Positions 24,317-33,623 of a DNA stretch of 64,000 nt are shown here, piece by piece. The notes beneath the pieces are model-generated. The model saw nothing but the letters and a program-made list of their open reading frames with translations. It did no database searches and was not told the origin of the DNA. The position numbers and the translations under genes are program-made. Position 1 is the stretch's first letter; the number at the start of each line of letters is the position of its first letter. The stretch is from Geomonas sp. RF6 (GTDB taxonomy: Bacteria; Desulfobacterota; Desulfuromonadia; Geobacterales; Geobacteraceae). Location: positions 4,485,001 to 4,549,000 of the forward strand of contig NZ_CP087999.1 of assembly GCF_021044625.1 (NCBI RefSeq), in the 5' to 3' direction.

Positions 24317-25624
24317 TTACCTCCGCTCGAATATCCCTGGTGGCAGCTCAAAACCGAACGCCTGCAGCCGATCCGCAAAACGCGGCCTGATGCCGGTCGC
24401 CTTGAATTCGCCGAGGATCTGCCCGTTCTTGTCGACTCCACGCTGCTCGAAGCAGAAGATGTCTTGCATGGTTATCGTGGTCCCCTCCATGCCGGTAATC
24501 TCTGCGACTTTTACCATCTTGCGCGAGCCGTCGGGGAATCTTACCAGATGGATGATGACATTGATGGCTGAGGCAATCTGTTCTTTAATGGCGCGGTCCG
24601 GCAGGTCAATGCCGGTCATCATCACCATGGTGGAAAGGCGGGATATGGCGTCACGCACCGTATTGGCATGGACGGTCGATATAGATCCGTCATGCCCGGT
24701 GTTCATCGCCTGCAGCATGTCAAGAGCCTCCCCGCCGCGGACCTCGCCGAGAATGATCCTGTTCGGCCGCATCCTTAGCGCGTTACGCACCAGGTCGCGC
24801 TGAGTCACCTCCCCGCTTCCTTCAATGTTGGGCGGCCGTGTTTCCAGCCGTACCACATGGGCCTGCTTCAATTGCAGCTCTGCCGAGTCCTCGATGGTGA
24901 TGATGCGCTCATTCTCGGGGATGTATTCAGATATGACGTTGAGCATTGTCGTCTTGCCGGTACCGGTACCGCCGCATATCAGGATGTTCAGCCGCGTCTT
25001 TACTGCCCCCTCGATAACCTTCATTATCTTGGCGTCAAAGGCACCGAGTGACAGGAGGTCACCTACCTTCAGAGGCTCAAGACCGAAGCGACGGATTGAT
25101 AGAGCGGGTCCGTCGATGGCAAGCGGCGGGATGATAGCATTGACGCGTGATCCATCAGGCAGACGCGCATCAACAAAGGGGGATGATTCATCGATCCTTC
25201 TCCCAACCCGGGTGACAATCCGCTCGATGATCTGAAGAAGATGATTGTTGTCGCGAAAGACGATGTCTGCCTTTTCCAGCCTGCCATGCCGCTCGATGTA
25301 GGTATTCGCATAGTTGTTCACCAGGATGTCGGAGATATCGGGGGAACTCAATAGCGGCTCTATAGGACCAAGACCGAAAGTCTCGTGCTGCACCTCGACA
25401 ACTAGCCTTTCCTTCTCTTTCTTGCTGAGCGGGAACCCTTCCTCAGCAATGAGCCTTTCGATCACCACTCCTATTTCATGCTCGAGTTCACCGCTGCGCA
25501 GCATGTCGAGCTTGGAGAGGTCGATCCGCTCTATGAGGAGTCTGTGGATACGGCTTTTCAGCTCCTGAAACGGAAGAAGGTGCAGGTCGGCCGAGCTTGC
25601 AGTAGTGTATCCGGGAAATTCCAT
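24317..25624 (-). CDS. cpaF: Tad pilus assembly/retraction ATPase CpaF (TadA)
   Basis: Cytoplasmic hexameric ATPase of the secretion-ATPase superfamily that powers Flp pilus assembly, 435 residues. Visible are the N-terminal domain ([19 protein letters not shown], then [16 protein letters not shown]), Walker [12 protein letters not shown] at about residue 220, the Asp box [10 protein letters not shown], Walker [16 protein letters not shown] and the His box [13 protein letters not shown]. All catalytic motifs are intact. It lies 9 bases after cpaE. Confidence 0.96.
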   Translation of the reverse strand: MEFPGYTTASSADLHLLPFQELKSRIHRLLIERIDLSKLDMLRSGELEHEIGVVIERLIAEEGFPLSKKEKERLVVEVQHETFGLGPIEPLLSSPDISDILVNNYANTYIERHGRLEKADIVFRDNNHLLQIIERIVTRVGRRIDESSPFVDARLPDGSRVNAIIPPLAIDGPALSIRRFGLEPLKVGDLLSLGAFDAKIMKVIEGAVKTRLNILICGGTGTGKTTMLNVISEYIPENERIITIEDSAELQLKQAHVVRLETRPPNIEGSGEVTQRDLVRNALRMRPNRIILGEVRGGEALDMLQAMNTGHDGSISTVHANTVRDAISRLSTMVMMTGIDLPDRAIKEQIASAINVIIHLVRFPDGSRKMVKVAEITGMEGTTITMQDIFCFEQRGVDKNGQILGEFKATGIRPRFADRLQAFGFELPPGIFERR

Positions 25625-25633
25625 TTGAGTCTC

Positions 25634-26791
25634 CTAGAACCCCACCTGTCTGGGAACGTTGTCTTTCTGGACGCATAGCTGCCTTGCAAACTGCTCCAGT
25701 GCTTTGGCTAACTGTGATTTCGGATTGCACAGTACCAGCGGCACGCCCTGCAATATGGAGCTTTTGACGTCGGCATAGCAGTTGGGGAGAGTCTGATATA
25801 CCTTCCTCCCTAGGACCTTCTCGGCATCCGCTACTCTTATATCGTCCCTTGGATTGTTGCGGTTTATCACCACCTTGACCTTGTCGGCTCCAAAACCCTC
25901 ACTATCCAATGCAGCGAGGTACCGTTTGGCATTTCTCAAGGCCGGCAGGTTCAATACGGTAGTGAAAAGGACCTCATCGGAGCTCTCAAAAGCTGCCAGG
26001 TTGCATCCGAACAACGGCCCCCCGCAGTCGATAACGATGTACTTGAATATGGTGCGCAACACCGCAAGGACTTCCTTCACAAGTTCCGGCTGGACCTGAC
26101 TTGCCTCTCCGAGATCAAAAGGACTGTCGAGAATCTGTACCCCGCAGGAATGGGGCGTCATGATGCTCTTTACAAAGGTGGAGTCGATTTGTCCTTTTTT
26201 CGGCAGCATGCTGGCAAGGGTATAGCGAGGGGAAAGGTCGAGAAAGGCACTGATGTCACCACTGGAGAGGTTGAGGTCCACGAGGGCGGTGCTGTTTCCT
26301 TGCGCCGCGAGCACTGCGGCGAGATTGACGGCTATGGTGGTCGTTCCCGTTCCGCCTGAAGGATTGTATACAGAAATAACCTCTCCCCTCTTTGCCTGAC
26401 CTCCGCTCTTTACTGCCTGCAGCCTTGCCACCTTCTTCACCGCAGCCATGAGCTCCAACGGGGAAACGGGACGGGGCAAATATTCCCGAGCCCCTGCGCG
26501 GATCAGGCCAAGGATCCACTCGGTGCTCTTTTCGACGCAACTGACAAAAACGGCGGCCTGCGGGGAGCGCGATAGTATGAACTCGATTTCCTTGGCTCCC
26601 GACTCGAGATCCTTAACCTCCATGATTATGATGTGCGGGATCGCGGGAGGCACTCCTTTCAGCCCCTCCTGCAGGTCGCCAGCTGCCGCCACCAGGCGCA
26701 CCGCCCCCTCAAGGGTCTTCAGCGACTCAACTATCAGATTTCTCGAGCGGGCATCACTATCTATGACTACCGTGCTTAGCTGTTGATTCAT
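25634..26791 (-). CDS. cpaE: Tad pilus localisation protein CpaE/TadZ (MinD-like ATPase)
   Basis: A 385-residue protein that positions the Tad machine in the cell. Residues 1-130 form a receiver-like domain (VVIDSDARSRNLIVESLKTL, ending YLPRPVSPLELMAAVKKVAR). Residues 140-385 are a MinD/ParA-type ATPase with a deviant Walker A, YNPSGGTGTTTIAVNLA; the usual KGGxGKT is SGGTGTT here, so the second lysine is replaced by Thr. Such changes are common in TadZ proteins and may weaken ATP hydrolysis. The gene follows tadG after a 113-base gap, the longest inside the operon after the pilin. Confidence 0.9.
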   Translation of the reverse strand: MNQQLSTVVIDSDARSRNLIVESLKTLEGAVRLVAAAGDLQEGLKGVPPAIPHIIIMEVKDLESGAKEIEFILSRSPQAAVFVSCVEKSTEWILGLIRAGAREYLPRPVSPLELMAAVKKVARLQAVKSGGQAKRGEVISVYNPSGGTGTTTIAVNLAAVLAAQGNSTALVDLNLSSGDISAFLDLSPRYTLASMLPKKGQIDSTFVKSIMTPHSCGVQILDSPFDLGEASQVQPELVKEVLAVLRTIFKYIVIDCGGPLFGCNLAAFESSDEVLFTTVLNLPALRNAKRYLAALDSEGFGADKVKVVINRNNPRDDIRVADAEKVLGRKVYQTLPNCYADVKSSILQGVPLVLCNPKSQLAKALEQFARQLCVQKDNVPRQVGF

Positions 26792-26904
26792 ATTATTTGG
26801 TCCTTAGTAGCAACTTCCTGTACAGCTTAGATCAGGCATGCCCGAGCCTGCGCCTTTGCTTAAAAACCTAGGTTCTCTCCTCTGTTGGTGGTGAATTTCT
26901 TTTG

Positions 26905-28026
26905 TCAGTCAGCTAGCGTAGGAATGGCACCAAGCAATTTGTAACTTTCTTCACACGACACACATTCAATGGCAGAAATGACGATGTCGTTTTCACCTCC
27001 GCTGCAAGGACTTGCCTTGCCCGTTGGCGCGCTATAGTCCCTGCACGCTTTTCCTACACCAGAGCCGCAGGCCCGTGTCAATGTGATCCTCGCATAACCT
27101 TTGACGGGGACTGTATCTGGCTGCTTGGAAGGGTCGTCAACATCGGCAACAGGTACAATAAGAGTCCAGGTCGACACTACACCGTCTACAATTGTCTTGT
27201 TCTTGCTGTCATACTCGGGGTCGTAAAAGCTTGCCTCGTAATCTTTAAAGACATCAGCAGCGACACCGTTGGAGGTGTACAACAACTCGTTGCAGACATC
27301 GACATCAGGCACGTAGTCCTTACAGATAAGAGCCCTCACCACCCCGGGAGCCGGGCCATCCCCAGCCGAGGTTGACTTCACCAGCAACGAGGTCCACGCC
27401 ATGTTCCCGTTATCCGGGGCAAGAGCAAGGCCTCCCGCCGGTATCGCCCCAGGATTGCAGGTGAGTCTGCTAATCATGAAGTATGCACCCGCTCGTGGCT
27501 TCCGCTGCGCAATGGCCGTTGCCGCAACTCCAATTGATGGGTGTCCGAAAAGGGAGGCGAAAAAAAGATCAACCTTGGACTGTAGCTCAGGATCGTTGGT
27601 GTTCTGCGTCCTTCGCACCTGTACCTGGACTGCGTTGATAGGGCGTGGTGGCGTACCGGCAGGATCTCCGCCCGGCAGATAGGCTGGATTGAGCTTTCGG
27701 TTGAAGTTGCCAACTGTTATGTCGTTGGTGTCTGAAAGTGTGTTGGTGCCGTTGTTCTCTATCTTTACCGGACTTCCTGCTGCATTGTTGCGATGAGCGG
27801 TAGACATCGCATAAAACCTTACGAGATTGTAGTCTGGAAGATACGCGGCACCTGCCAAAGCAGCAGCGTCCGCCGCTGTCTGCAGTTGCGACTTTGCGAC
27901 GTGCCGGTATCCCATGTCGACTGCCAGGGCCACAAAAGCAAAGAGCATGATCAGAAGGACGGCCACGTACACCATGACCATCCCCTTCTCATTGCGGCCG
28001 ATGGTTACTTTGGCATCGGTATCCAT
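26905..28026 (-). CDS. tadG: TadG-like pilus-associated protein
   Basis: A 373-residue protein with the Tad N-terminal domain: GRNEKGMVMVYVAVLLIMLF, then VDMGYRHVAKSQLQTAADAAALAGAAYL. This is a type IV prepilin-like hydrophobic segment with a Gly before it. The C-terminal 300 residues should be periplasmic or extracellular and hold paired Cys (SAIECVSCEES, RACGSGVGKACRDY) that may form disulfides. TadG-type proteins are minor components whose exact job is unsettled. Its start overlaps the end of cpaC by 22 bases and has AGGAG. Confidence 0.85.
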   Translation of the reverse strand: MDTDAKVTIGRNEKGMVMVYVAVLLIMLFAFVALAVDMGYRHVAKSQLQTAADAAALAGAAYLPDYNLVRFYAMSTAHRNNAAGSPVKIENNGTNTLSDTNDITVGNFNRKLNPAYLPGGDPAGTPPRPINAVQVQVRRTQNTNDPELQSKVDLFFASLFGHPSIGVAATAIAQRKPRAGAYFMISRLTCNPGAIPAGGLALAPDNGNMAWTSLLVKSTSAGDGPAPGVVRALICKDYVPDVDVCNELLYTSNGVAADVFKDYEASFYDPEYDSKNKTIVDGVVSTWTLIVPVADVDDPSKQPDTVPVKGYARITLTRACGSGVGKACRDYSAPTGKASPCSGGENDIVISAIECVSCEESYKLLGAIPTLAD

Positions 28027-29465
28027 TGCAGCTCCTTTTCCTGCTCCGGAGTGAGCGGCTTGTCGGTCGGAAGCGGAGGGACGTCACCCGGTGCGTTGGG
28101 CTTTGCAATCCTTGGGGTGATGAAAAATACAAGCTCCTTTTCCTTGATATCATCTTGTGTCGATCTGAAGAGCGCACCAAGAATGGGAATATCGCCCATT
28201 AGCGGCATTTTAGACATGGTCTTTATCCTGTCCTCCTGCAGCAGTCCCGCGAGAACCAGGCTCTCGCCATCCCGAAGCTGCACCCGGGTGCGTACTTCAC
28301 GGGTGTCGATGATGGGATAGCCATTCACCGCGAGGGTCCCCGCAATACTGCTCACCTCTGCCGGGTCGATTTTCAGAGAAATAAGTCCGTTTTCCATAAC
28401 CTCCGGCTTGAAATTCAACTTGATCCCTACGTCGATGAACTGGATCGTGGTCCCGGACACGGCACCCACGCCGGTAACGATGGAAATCGGTATTTTGCTG
28501 CCGGCCAGGAACTTGCCGATCTGTCCGCTCTTTACCAGCAGGTTCGGCTCCGCGAGTATCTTTGCCATGTTCTTGGTAGCCAGAGCCTTGAGGACCGCGC
28601 CGATTCCCTCCTTAAACATGGAGATACCGAACTGGTACTGATCAATAGGATTAAAGCTGGCGAGTCCGGGAAATTGCCCGGCAATGCCGGTGAATTTCGT
28701 CCTCGTGCCATCCTTGTTGATCTCCAGCTCTCCGGAAGGTGCTCCTACCTGGTTGCTGAACCCCTCTCCACTGGAGCCGCGGATAAAGATGCTGATGCCG
28801 AGAGATTTCAGGGCGGACTTGTCTACCTGGGCCACCTTGACTTCGAGAAGCACCTGCTGCGGATCGTCGATCACGATGTGGTTCAGCACCTTCGCGCTGG
28901 GCCCCTTACCGTCGCCCTGCCCGCCCAATCCCGACAGAGTCAGCGGCTGAAACGATGAAAGAGAGGTATCTAGGCCGTTGTCGACAGGTCTGCTATCGCC
29001 GGCACCCTCGGCTGTTGCGGCATAGGCTTTGGCAACCTGCACTACCTTGGAAACCGTCTCTTCGTTGGTGGCTTTTCCTGACAACACGATGGTATCGTTT
29101 GCGTAGTCCACCTTGATGCTGTCGTTGGGGGCTATTTCCTGTATCTGGCTTTCCAGCAGCGCACAGTCGCCTTTTACGCGGATGTCGAAAAAGGAGGTGT
29201 TTCCCCCAACATCCCAGACAATAAGGGAGGTGGAGCCAATTTTTTTGCCATTGATCTGCAACTGGGTAGGAGAGATCACCACGAGTTCGGCGATCTCCGG
29301 TGCGGCGATGGAGACGCGCTCGGACTTTTTTTGCAGGGTGAGCAGCGCGCTTTTATGTACCACAACATCGGTGGCGATGTTCGCACTGGCAACCCCGGGA
29401 AAGGAGAGGACCAGCAAACAGGCTATTAGCAAGTAGAGGGTCTTTACCGTTTGTACATTTTTCAT
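28005..29465 (-). CDS. cpaC: Tad pilus outer-membrane secretin CpaC/RcpA
   Basis: Outer-membrane secretin through which the Flp pilus leaves the cell, 486 residues. It has a signal peptide (LYLLIACLLVLSFPGVASAN), an N-terminal pilus-sensor domain (ADVVVHKSALLTLQKKSE type), a BON-like stretch (NDTIVLSGKATNEETVSKVV), and the secretin domain with VLLEVKVAQVDKSALKSLGI. The conserved end reads RTRVQLRDGESLVLAGLLQE followed by PLMGDIPILGALFRS. No separate pilotin gene is seen. Located between cpaB and tadG. Confidence 0.94.
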   Translation of the reverse strand: MKNVQTVKTLYLLIACLLVLSFPGVASANIATDVVVHKSALLTLQKKSERVSIAAPEIAELVVISPTQLQINGKKIGSTSLIVWDVGGNTSFFDIRVKGDCALLESQIQEIAPNDSIKVDYANDTIVLSGKATNEETVSKVVQVAKAYAATAEGAGDSRPVDNGLDTSLSSFQPLTLSGLGGQGDGKGPSAKVLNHIVIDDPQQVLLEVKVAQVDKSALKSLGISIFIRGSSGEGFSNQVGAPSGELEINKDGTRTKFTGIAGQFPGLASFNPIDQYQFGISMFKEGIGAVLKALATKNMAKILAEPNLLVKSGQIGKFLAGSKIPISIVTGVGAVSGTTIQFIDVGIKLNFKPEVMENGLISLKIDPAEVSSIAGTLAVNGYPIIDTREVRTRVQLRDGESLVLAGLLQEDRIKTMSKMPLMGDIPILGALFRSTQDDIKEKELVFFITPRIAKPNAPGDVPPLPTDKPLTPEQEKELQWIPMPK

Positions 29466-29557
29466 CCGTCATCCCTCCCCAAAGATTTCAACACAACTCA
29501 AACTAAAAACAGACTCAGCGGCTCAAACTCAAGGCAACTGGAACAACGAAAGGCACT

Positions 29558-30424
29558 TCATTCAGGAAAGTCACGGGTAGACTTTGCTCCTCCCTTTATG
29601 ACCTCCATCGTAAATCGCGCTTGGACTGGAGCAGATGCGACCGCGCGGTGCACGGCGGGCTGACGCGGAGCCGCCACAGTGCGTGTTACCACTACCGGCC
29701 TCTGAAGCCCAGTCACGCCGAGAGCCTTGGCAACAGTGGCCCCCCGTGTATCGACAGAAGCAACATCGACCATGTTTCGAAGCAGCAATTGAAGTGTTCC
29801 TTTTTTCGCCCCCACGATGAGTTTTTCTGCATCGTCAGGAACGAGATCGAGCGTTACCGTGGGCACCACGGCCGGTTTTCCTTCCCTTTGCTCGGTCACC
29901 TGCCCGGTGGCCAGCACCGGCACATTCTGCAGCATGATCTTGCTGATACTGTCCTTGTCATCCGTTGAACCAGGTGTCGGCGTCGTCAGCACCACGTCCA
30001 CCCTACTGCTGGGGCTGATAAAACCTGCCACACCGGCCACCTCGTTTACGGAGACGGTAACGGCGCGATGTCCCTGGGGAACCATATAGGTCATGATGCC
30101 TCCCGAGGTATTGATCGGCATCAACTTCGCCTGGGTGATGACATCGCCCGCGCTCACCGGACGCACCATCACCCGCCCCACTAGGGCATTGGGATCGGTA
30201 CAGTAGTCACGAGGGAGCGCCTCCTTGGGCCACTTGGCTACCTTCACGTTTGAAGGATCGAGCTTCGTGCCGATGGCAAGATCCACGGCTGCCGAGACTA
30301 CGGGCACGCCCTGGTATTGTTTCACACCTTGTTTTTTAAGGTAGTTGTAGGCAAAAAGAGAGGCGCTCGCACCGAGCAGGAGTGCCAGCACAGTTACAAC
30401 CGTCACAGCGTTCGGCCTGGTCAT
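29558..30424 (-). CDS. cpaB: Tad pilus assembly protein CpaB/RcpC
   Basis: Periplasmic protein thought to act with the secretin, perhaps by contacting peptidoglycan. It has 288 residues with an N-terminal membrane anchor (VVTVLALLLGASASLFAYNY). A SAF domain follows (VVSAAVDLAIGTKLDPSNVK to VRPVSAGDVITQAKLMP), then the conserved RAVTVSVNEVAGVAGFISPS with VDVVLTT, and a basic C-terminal tail. The ATG has GGAGGATCTC. It lies 28 bases after tadE. Confidence 0.92.
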   Translation of the reverse strand: MTRPNAVTVVTVLALLLGASASLFAYNYLKKQGVKQYQGVPVVSAAVDLAIGTKLDPSNVKVAKWPKEALPRDYCTDPNALVGRVMVRPVSAGDVITQAKLMPINTSGGIMTYMVPQGHRAVTVSVNEVAGVAGFISPSSRVDVVLTTPTPGSTDDKDSISKIMLQNVPVLATGQVTEQREGKPAVVPTVTLDLVPDDAEKLIVGAKKGTLQLLLRNMVDVASVDTRGATVAKALGVTGLQRPVVVTRTVAAPRQPAVHRAVASAPVQARFTMEVIKGGAKSTRDFPE

Positions 30425-30451
30425 GAGATCCTCCGGGACTGCACTTCGTAG

Positions 30452-30835
30452 TCATAACTCATAGATCATTTTTGCTTGAGCCTTTAAAGTTATTCCGTTT
30501 AGGGCTTCGATCAAAGGCACCACAGGACTAAATGGCAGGCTTATAGCTACAGTAATGGTTTCTCCATGAGCGGGAGAGGCAGGGGTAATCGAGATTGCAA
30601 GCCCATTCTGGTCAAAGGGAATGGAGGCTTTTATATTGGCTGAGATTGATCCTACATCCAGTGGCTTTTCACTAACAGCTGCTCTTCGGACTCCCTCTCG
30701 GGCAGCTTGAGTCAGTGTATTAGTAATGTACATAGCCCTGCCAAACTCCGTGATGCCGAACAGCACGAGCATCAAGAACGGGAGCACAAGGGCCATTTCC
30801 ACCAGTGCGGATCCTCTTTGGTCTCGTAGTTCCAT
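30452..30835 (-). CDS. tadE: TadE-like pseudopilin
   Basis: A 127-residue minor pilin-like protein. The short leader ends in Gly and is followed by SALVEMALVLPFLMLVLFGI, the TadE signature with Glu at +5, then EFGRAMYITNTLTQAAREGV. It should be processed by a TadV-type prepilin peptidase, whose gene is not in this window. The remainder is a small periplasmic beta-rich domain. It follows the flp pilin after a 100-base gap holding a GC-rich hairpin. Confidence 0.9.
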   Translation of the reverse strand: MELRDQRGSALVEMALVLPFLMLVLFGITEFGRAMYITNTLTQAAREGVRRAAVSEKPLDVGSISANIKASIPFDQNGLAISITPASPAHGETITVAISLPFSPVVPLIEALNGITLKAQAKMIYEL

Positions 30836-30888
30836 GTCCTTGCCTCATTTTAAGCTGGTGCGAGAAACGTTGCTCAACATCAGCTTTC

Positions 30889-30917
30889 GTGGAGGGGGAA
30901 GCCCCCTCCCCCTCCAC
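30889..30917 (-). terminator. Hairpin between the flp pilin and the rest of the tad operon
   Basis: GTGGAGGGGG pairs with CCCCCTCCAC (10 bp, 9-base loop), 20 bases after the pilin stop and 54 bases before the tadE start. A partial terminator or RNA-stabilising hairpin here would keep pilin mRNA above that of the machinery genes. Confidence 0.65.
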
Positions 30918-30936
30918 TGTTTCTCCTGCTACACAA

Positions 30937-31134
30937 CTACTGCGGCGTCACACCTAATTTCTGTGCGATGGTCGTAAATTCATTCTTCGTGCCGGTTCCA
31001 ACAGCCGTTACTGCAGCTAATGCCACTACTGCTATTAGGGCCACCATGAGGGCATACTCAACCATGGTTGCTCCCTTCTCGTTTTTCACCACGGAGCGCA
31101 ACTTTTTCATCACGTTTTTCATCTTGGGACACAT
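30937..31134 (-). CDS. flp: Flp-family type IVc major pilin
   Basis: The pilus subunit, 65 residues. A basic leader (KKLRSVVKNEKG) ends in Gly, followed by ATMVEYALMVALIAVVALAA. Cleavage after Gly leaves Glu at position 5, as in Flp pilins. A short polar tail (GTKNEFTTIAQKLGVTPQ) completes it. AGGAGGAG lies before the ATG at 31134. First gene of the tad operon; its own leader region is 31135-31288. Several in-frame Met codons make the exact start slightly uncertain. Confidence 0.93.
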   Translation of the reverse strand: MCPKMKNVMKKLRSVVKNEKGATMVEYALMVALIAVVALAAVTAVGTGTKNEFTTIAQKLGVTPQ

Positions 31135-31288
31135 AGCTTCTCCTCCTTTTGGGTTAGTGCTGCTGTCGAAGTTTAGCTTCCGCTGCTCTGGGGCTCGTCA
31201 GCCCTCACGTCACCAATTACCCTCTGCGACTTCTGCTGCTGCCCAACGCTGTCTCCCGGCCGGCCAGGGAAATGCGTAGGTGAAGACA

Positions 31289-31924
31289 CTAGTTGAGGAA
31301 AAACCTGACTCCGAAGAGACCTACAAAGGTGATGGGGCTAAAGTTCGCTACGGTACTCCCGGCAGATTTGACATCGGCGTCCGGAAAAAGGAGAGCGCGC
31401 AGGTCAAGGTTGAGCGCAATCGACGGCGTGATGAAGTAGTCGCCTCCGACGTGCACATGCCCCCCTACCACCGTATCCACGTCACCATTGCGGCCACTGA
31501 CATCCTCTACATCGCTGAAAAGAACATCTACTCCTGCGCCGAGGTACGCTGCCAGGTCATCGGACACGTTGTTGCGCAACTGAAACCCTACATAGACATC
31601 GGTGCTGGAGATCGACAACACCTCCACGCCGCCATTTTGGTAGTCAGTATCAGGCTGGTACAGAGCACCGGCCTCCAGCGCCACTATGGGAGTCAGCCCA
31701 AACATAAGGCTGCCACCACCGATAAAGCCGCCGTCAGGCTTCAATTCACGATCCGTCAGTCCATGGGACGCGGCAAACGCGGGGGTGTAACTACTCTTTT
31801 GAGCAGCGGTGAAGCCCAACTGTCCCGTTATGCCGAAGCGTCCTTCTATACTTCCAGCGTGCGCCACCCCGCCGGCAAGGGCTAGAAACGTCATAGCAGC
31901 GAGTAGAGCCTTCCATTTCCTCAT
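31289..31924 (-). CDS. Outer-membrane beta-barrel protein
   Basis: A 211-residue protein with a signal peptide (MRKWKALLAAMTFLALAGGV, cut after AHA). Alternating hydrophobic strands follow: SIEGRFGITGQLGFTAAQKS, GFIGGGSLMFGLTPIVALEA, TDVYVGFQLRNNVSDDLAAY, ending THVGLFGVRFFLN-like with terminal aromatic FFLN. This is the pattern of a small eight-stranded OmpA/OmpW-like barrel. Its role is unknown. The start at 31924 has a GGGGCGG stretch. It lies 154 bases before flp on the same strand and could be co-transcribed with the tad operon, but nothing proves it. Confidence 0.75.
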   Translation of the reverse strand: MRKWKALLAAMTFLALAGGVAHAGSIEGRFGITGQLGFTAAQKSSYTPAFAASHGLTDRELKPDGGFIGGGSLMFGLTPIVALEAGALYQPDTDYQNGGVEVLSISSTDVYVGFQLRNNVSDDLAAYLGAGVDVLFSDVEDVSGRNGDVDTVVGGHVHVGGDYFITPSIALNLDLRALLFPDADVKSAGSTVANFSPITFVGLFGVRFFLN

Positions 31925-32469
31925 ATGCCGCCCCTTTCTTTTTGACTGCAGGATCACACTGCGTACGCCGCATCCCTACGCACAGCCTCAGGCGATGCAA
32001 CCACGGATGGACTCATCCCGCTACCAAAGTCGCATTTTGGAAGTTGCCGGCTGACGAGCTTCCTTCACCGTTCGCGTGCCTATTGCTATATCACTGGAAT
32101 TTGCAGAAGGTAGACAGCATATATAGACACGTACCACGTGCATGGTTAACGTGACGTATTAGGTGCTGGCTCTTTTTTTGATTCGATACGGGCAGCAAAG
32201 CAGGAATGTTTTACTACGACTCCTATTCATTTATAAAAGTTCATATATCAAGTAAGTCGTAGTGTAATGTATCTGTAGGTGTTCGCAATGGATGGTTTAG
32301 CTAAAGGTGAGAATTTATTTCTAAATTATACAGTGCGGGATAAGGCTCTATTACTGAAGATATACGGTTCTCTCTGCAAGAAGCGATAAGGCATCTGACA
32401 TCAAAAACTCCTTTAACAGGACGGCAGACGAGGACAGGCTGTTCGGAGGGGTACCTCTTATGGTGACCC
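31925..32469. other. Intergenic stretch, AT-richer than surroundings
   Basis: No gene supported. Around 32150-32330 the base composition drops to AT-rich. A short inverted repeat (TGCGTA/TACGCA, 31961-31983) lies in the beta-barrel gene's leader. Confidence 0.4.
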
Positions 32470-33282
32470 TCACTTCTGGCACCGGCCACAGAAAAAGGTG
32501 GACCGGTTACCGAGCCTGCCCCTTTGGATGATATCTTCACACACCCTGCACGGCTCCCCCTCCCGGTCGTAAACGTTCAGTTCCTGCGGAAAATAAGCTA
32601 GCCGTTCCTCCTCTGCGCAAAAATCCATTGTTGCACTTCCCACTGCAATGGAAGTGGCCAGCACTTCCTTGATCTTTTGCACCACGGTGTGGCACTGCGC
32701 CTCAGAAAGATCTGCGGCGATGGTGGTGGGGAGTATTCCACTCGCGAAAAGGGACTCCGCGGCGTAGATGTTTCCAACTCCCGCCACGACGGCGGCGTCC
32801 ATTATAAATCTCTGGATGGCGACCCTCCTTCGTCTTGTGCGACCAAAGAGATAAGCGCCGGTAAATCCATCCGTCAGCGGTTCGGGACCAATGCATGCGA
32901 GGAGAGGATGCTGCAGCGGATTACTGGCAGTCCAGTGCACACGTCCAAAGAGCCGCACGTCATTCAGGCGCAGCTTCATCCCAGAGCTGAGGAGGATGTC
33001 GACATGGTCGTGCTTTCCAGGCGTGCGGTCGCCATTGACGAGACGCAGGTGCCCTGTCATGCCGAGATGCAGGAGCAGCGCCCCCCTGGCAAAGCTGAAG
33101 ACGAGATACTTGCCACGGCGCTCCAGCGCCAATACAGACTCCCCCGCCAGGGTGTCACTGAGGTCGGGTGGAACAAAGGACCGAAGCTTCGGGCTGTGGA
33201 TGGATATCTCCTGGATGGCGTTGCCGACTACGTGATGGCGGATGCCGAGACGGGTAACCTCTACCTCGGGCAATTCGGGCAT
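32470..33282 (-). CDS. mutM: Formamidopyrimidine-DNA glycosylase MutM (Fpg)
   Basis: Base-excision repair enzyme removing 8-oxoguanine and FAPy lesions, with AP-lyase activity. It has 270 residues starting PELPEVE: after Met removal Pro1 is the nucleophile and Glu2 and Glu5 are conserved. The helix-two-turn-helix carries MDAAVVAGVGNIYAAESLFASG. The C-terminal zinc finger has four Cys (CRVC and CGRC) with the Arg of the loop in RLGNRSTFF. Start at 33282; the frame extends upstream but the family start is unmistakable. No partner gene adjoins it. Confidence 0.95.
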   Translation of the reverse strand: MPELPEVEVTRLGIRHHVVGNAIQEISIHSPKLRSFVPPDLSDTLAGESVLALERRGKYLVFSFARGALLLHLGMTGHLRLVNGDRTPGKHDHVDILLSSGMKLRLNDVRLFGRVHWTASNPLQHPLLACIGPEPLTDGFTGAYLFGRTRRRRVAIQRFIMDAAVVAGVGNIYAAESLFASGILPTTIAADLSEAQCHTVVQKIKEVLATSIAVGSATMDFCAEEERLAYFPQELNVYDREGEPCRVCEDIIQRGRLGNRSTFFCGRCQK

Positions 33283-33406
33283 AATAAAACCTCTCGCGTG
33301 CGGGTATGATTGCGGCTCCATATTGTCACAAATGCGGGAGGTTTGCCAATAAGCTTCACTGCGCGTGTAGGTGCGGTAGGGCTGGGTGAGTGTTTCGAGG
33401 GAATGG

Positions 33407-33442
33407 GAGGTGGGAGAAAGGGGATGACCATTCTCCCACCTC
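33407..33442. terminator. Hairpin downstream of the second Flp-like pilin gene
   Basis: GAGGTGGGAGAA pairs with TTCTCCCACCTC, a perfect 12-bp stem with a 12-base loop, 11 bases after the pilin stop. It lacks a U-tract, so it may be a terminator or a 3' stabiliser. Confidence 0.55.
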
Positions 33443-33452
33443 AAGCGAGGGC

Positions 33453-33623
33453 TCACGGGGAGACAACTGTCGTTTCAACTGGAGAAAGGTGCGGCGACAT
33501 GTCTTCCAGGGTGAAGAATGCACCGACACAGATCGCTACAACCAATGCGAGCATGATGGCATATTCCCAAATCATGCTTCCTCTCTTTTCTTCCTGAGCC
33601 GAATGAGCTTGCATAGTTTTCAT
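33453..33623 (-). CDS. Second Flp-like pilin
   Basis: A 56-residue gene. Its leader (MKTMQAHSAQEEKRG) ends in Gly and is followed by SMIWEYAIMLALVVAICVGA: after cleavage Glu lies at +5, and a hydrophobic helix of the Flp type follows. A short tail (TLEDMSPHLSPVETTVVSP) completes it. GGAGG precedes the ATG. Compared with the operon pilin, Tyr-Ala-Ile-Met replaces Tyr-Ala-Leu-Met and the tail is acidic and Pro-rich. It is 2.3 kb from the tad operon, separated by mutM. It may be an alternative or minor pilin. Confidence 0.8.
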   Translation of the reverse strand: MKTMQAHSAQEEKRGSMIWEYAIMLALVVAICVGAFFTLEDMSPHLSPVETTVVSP

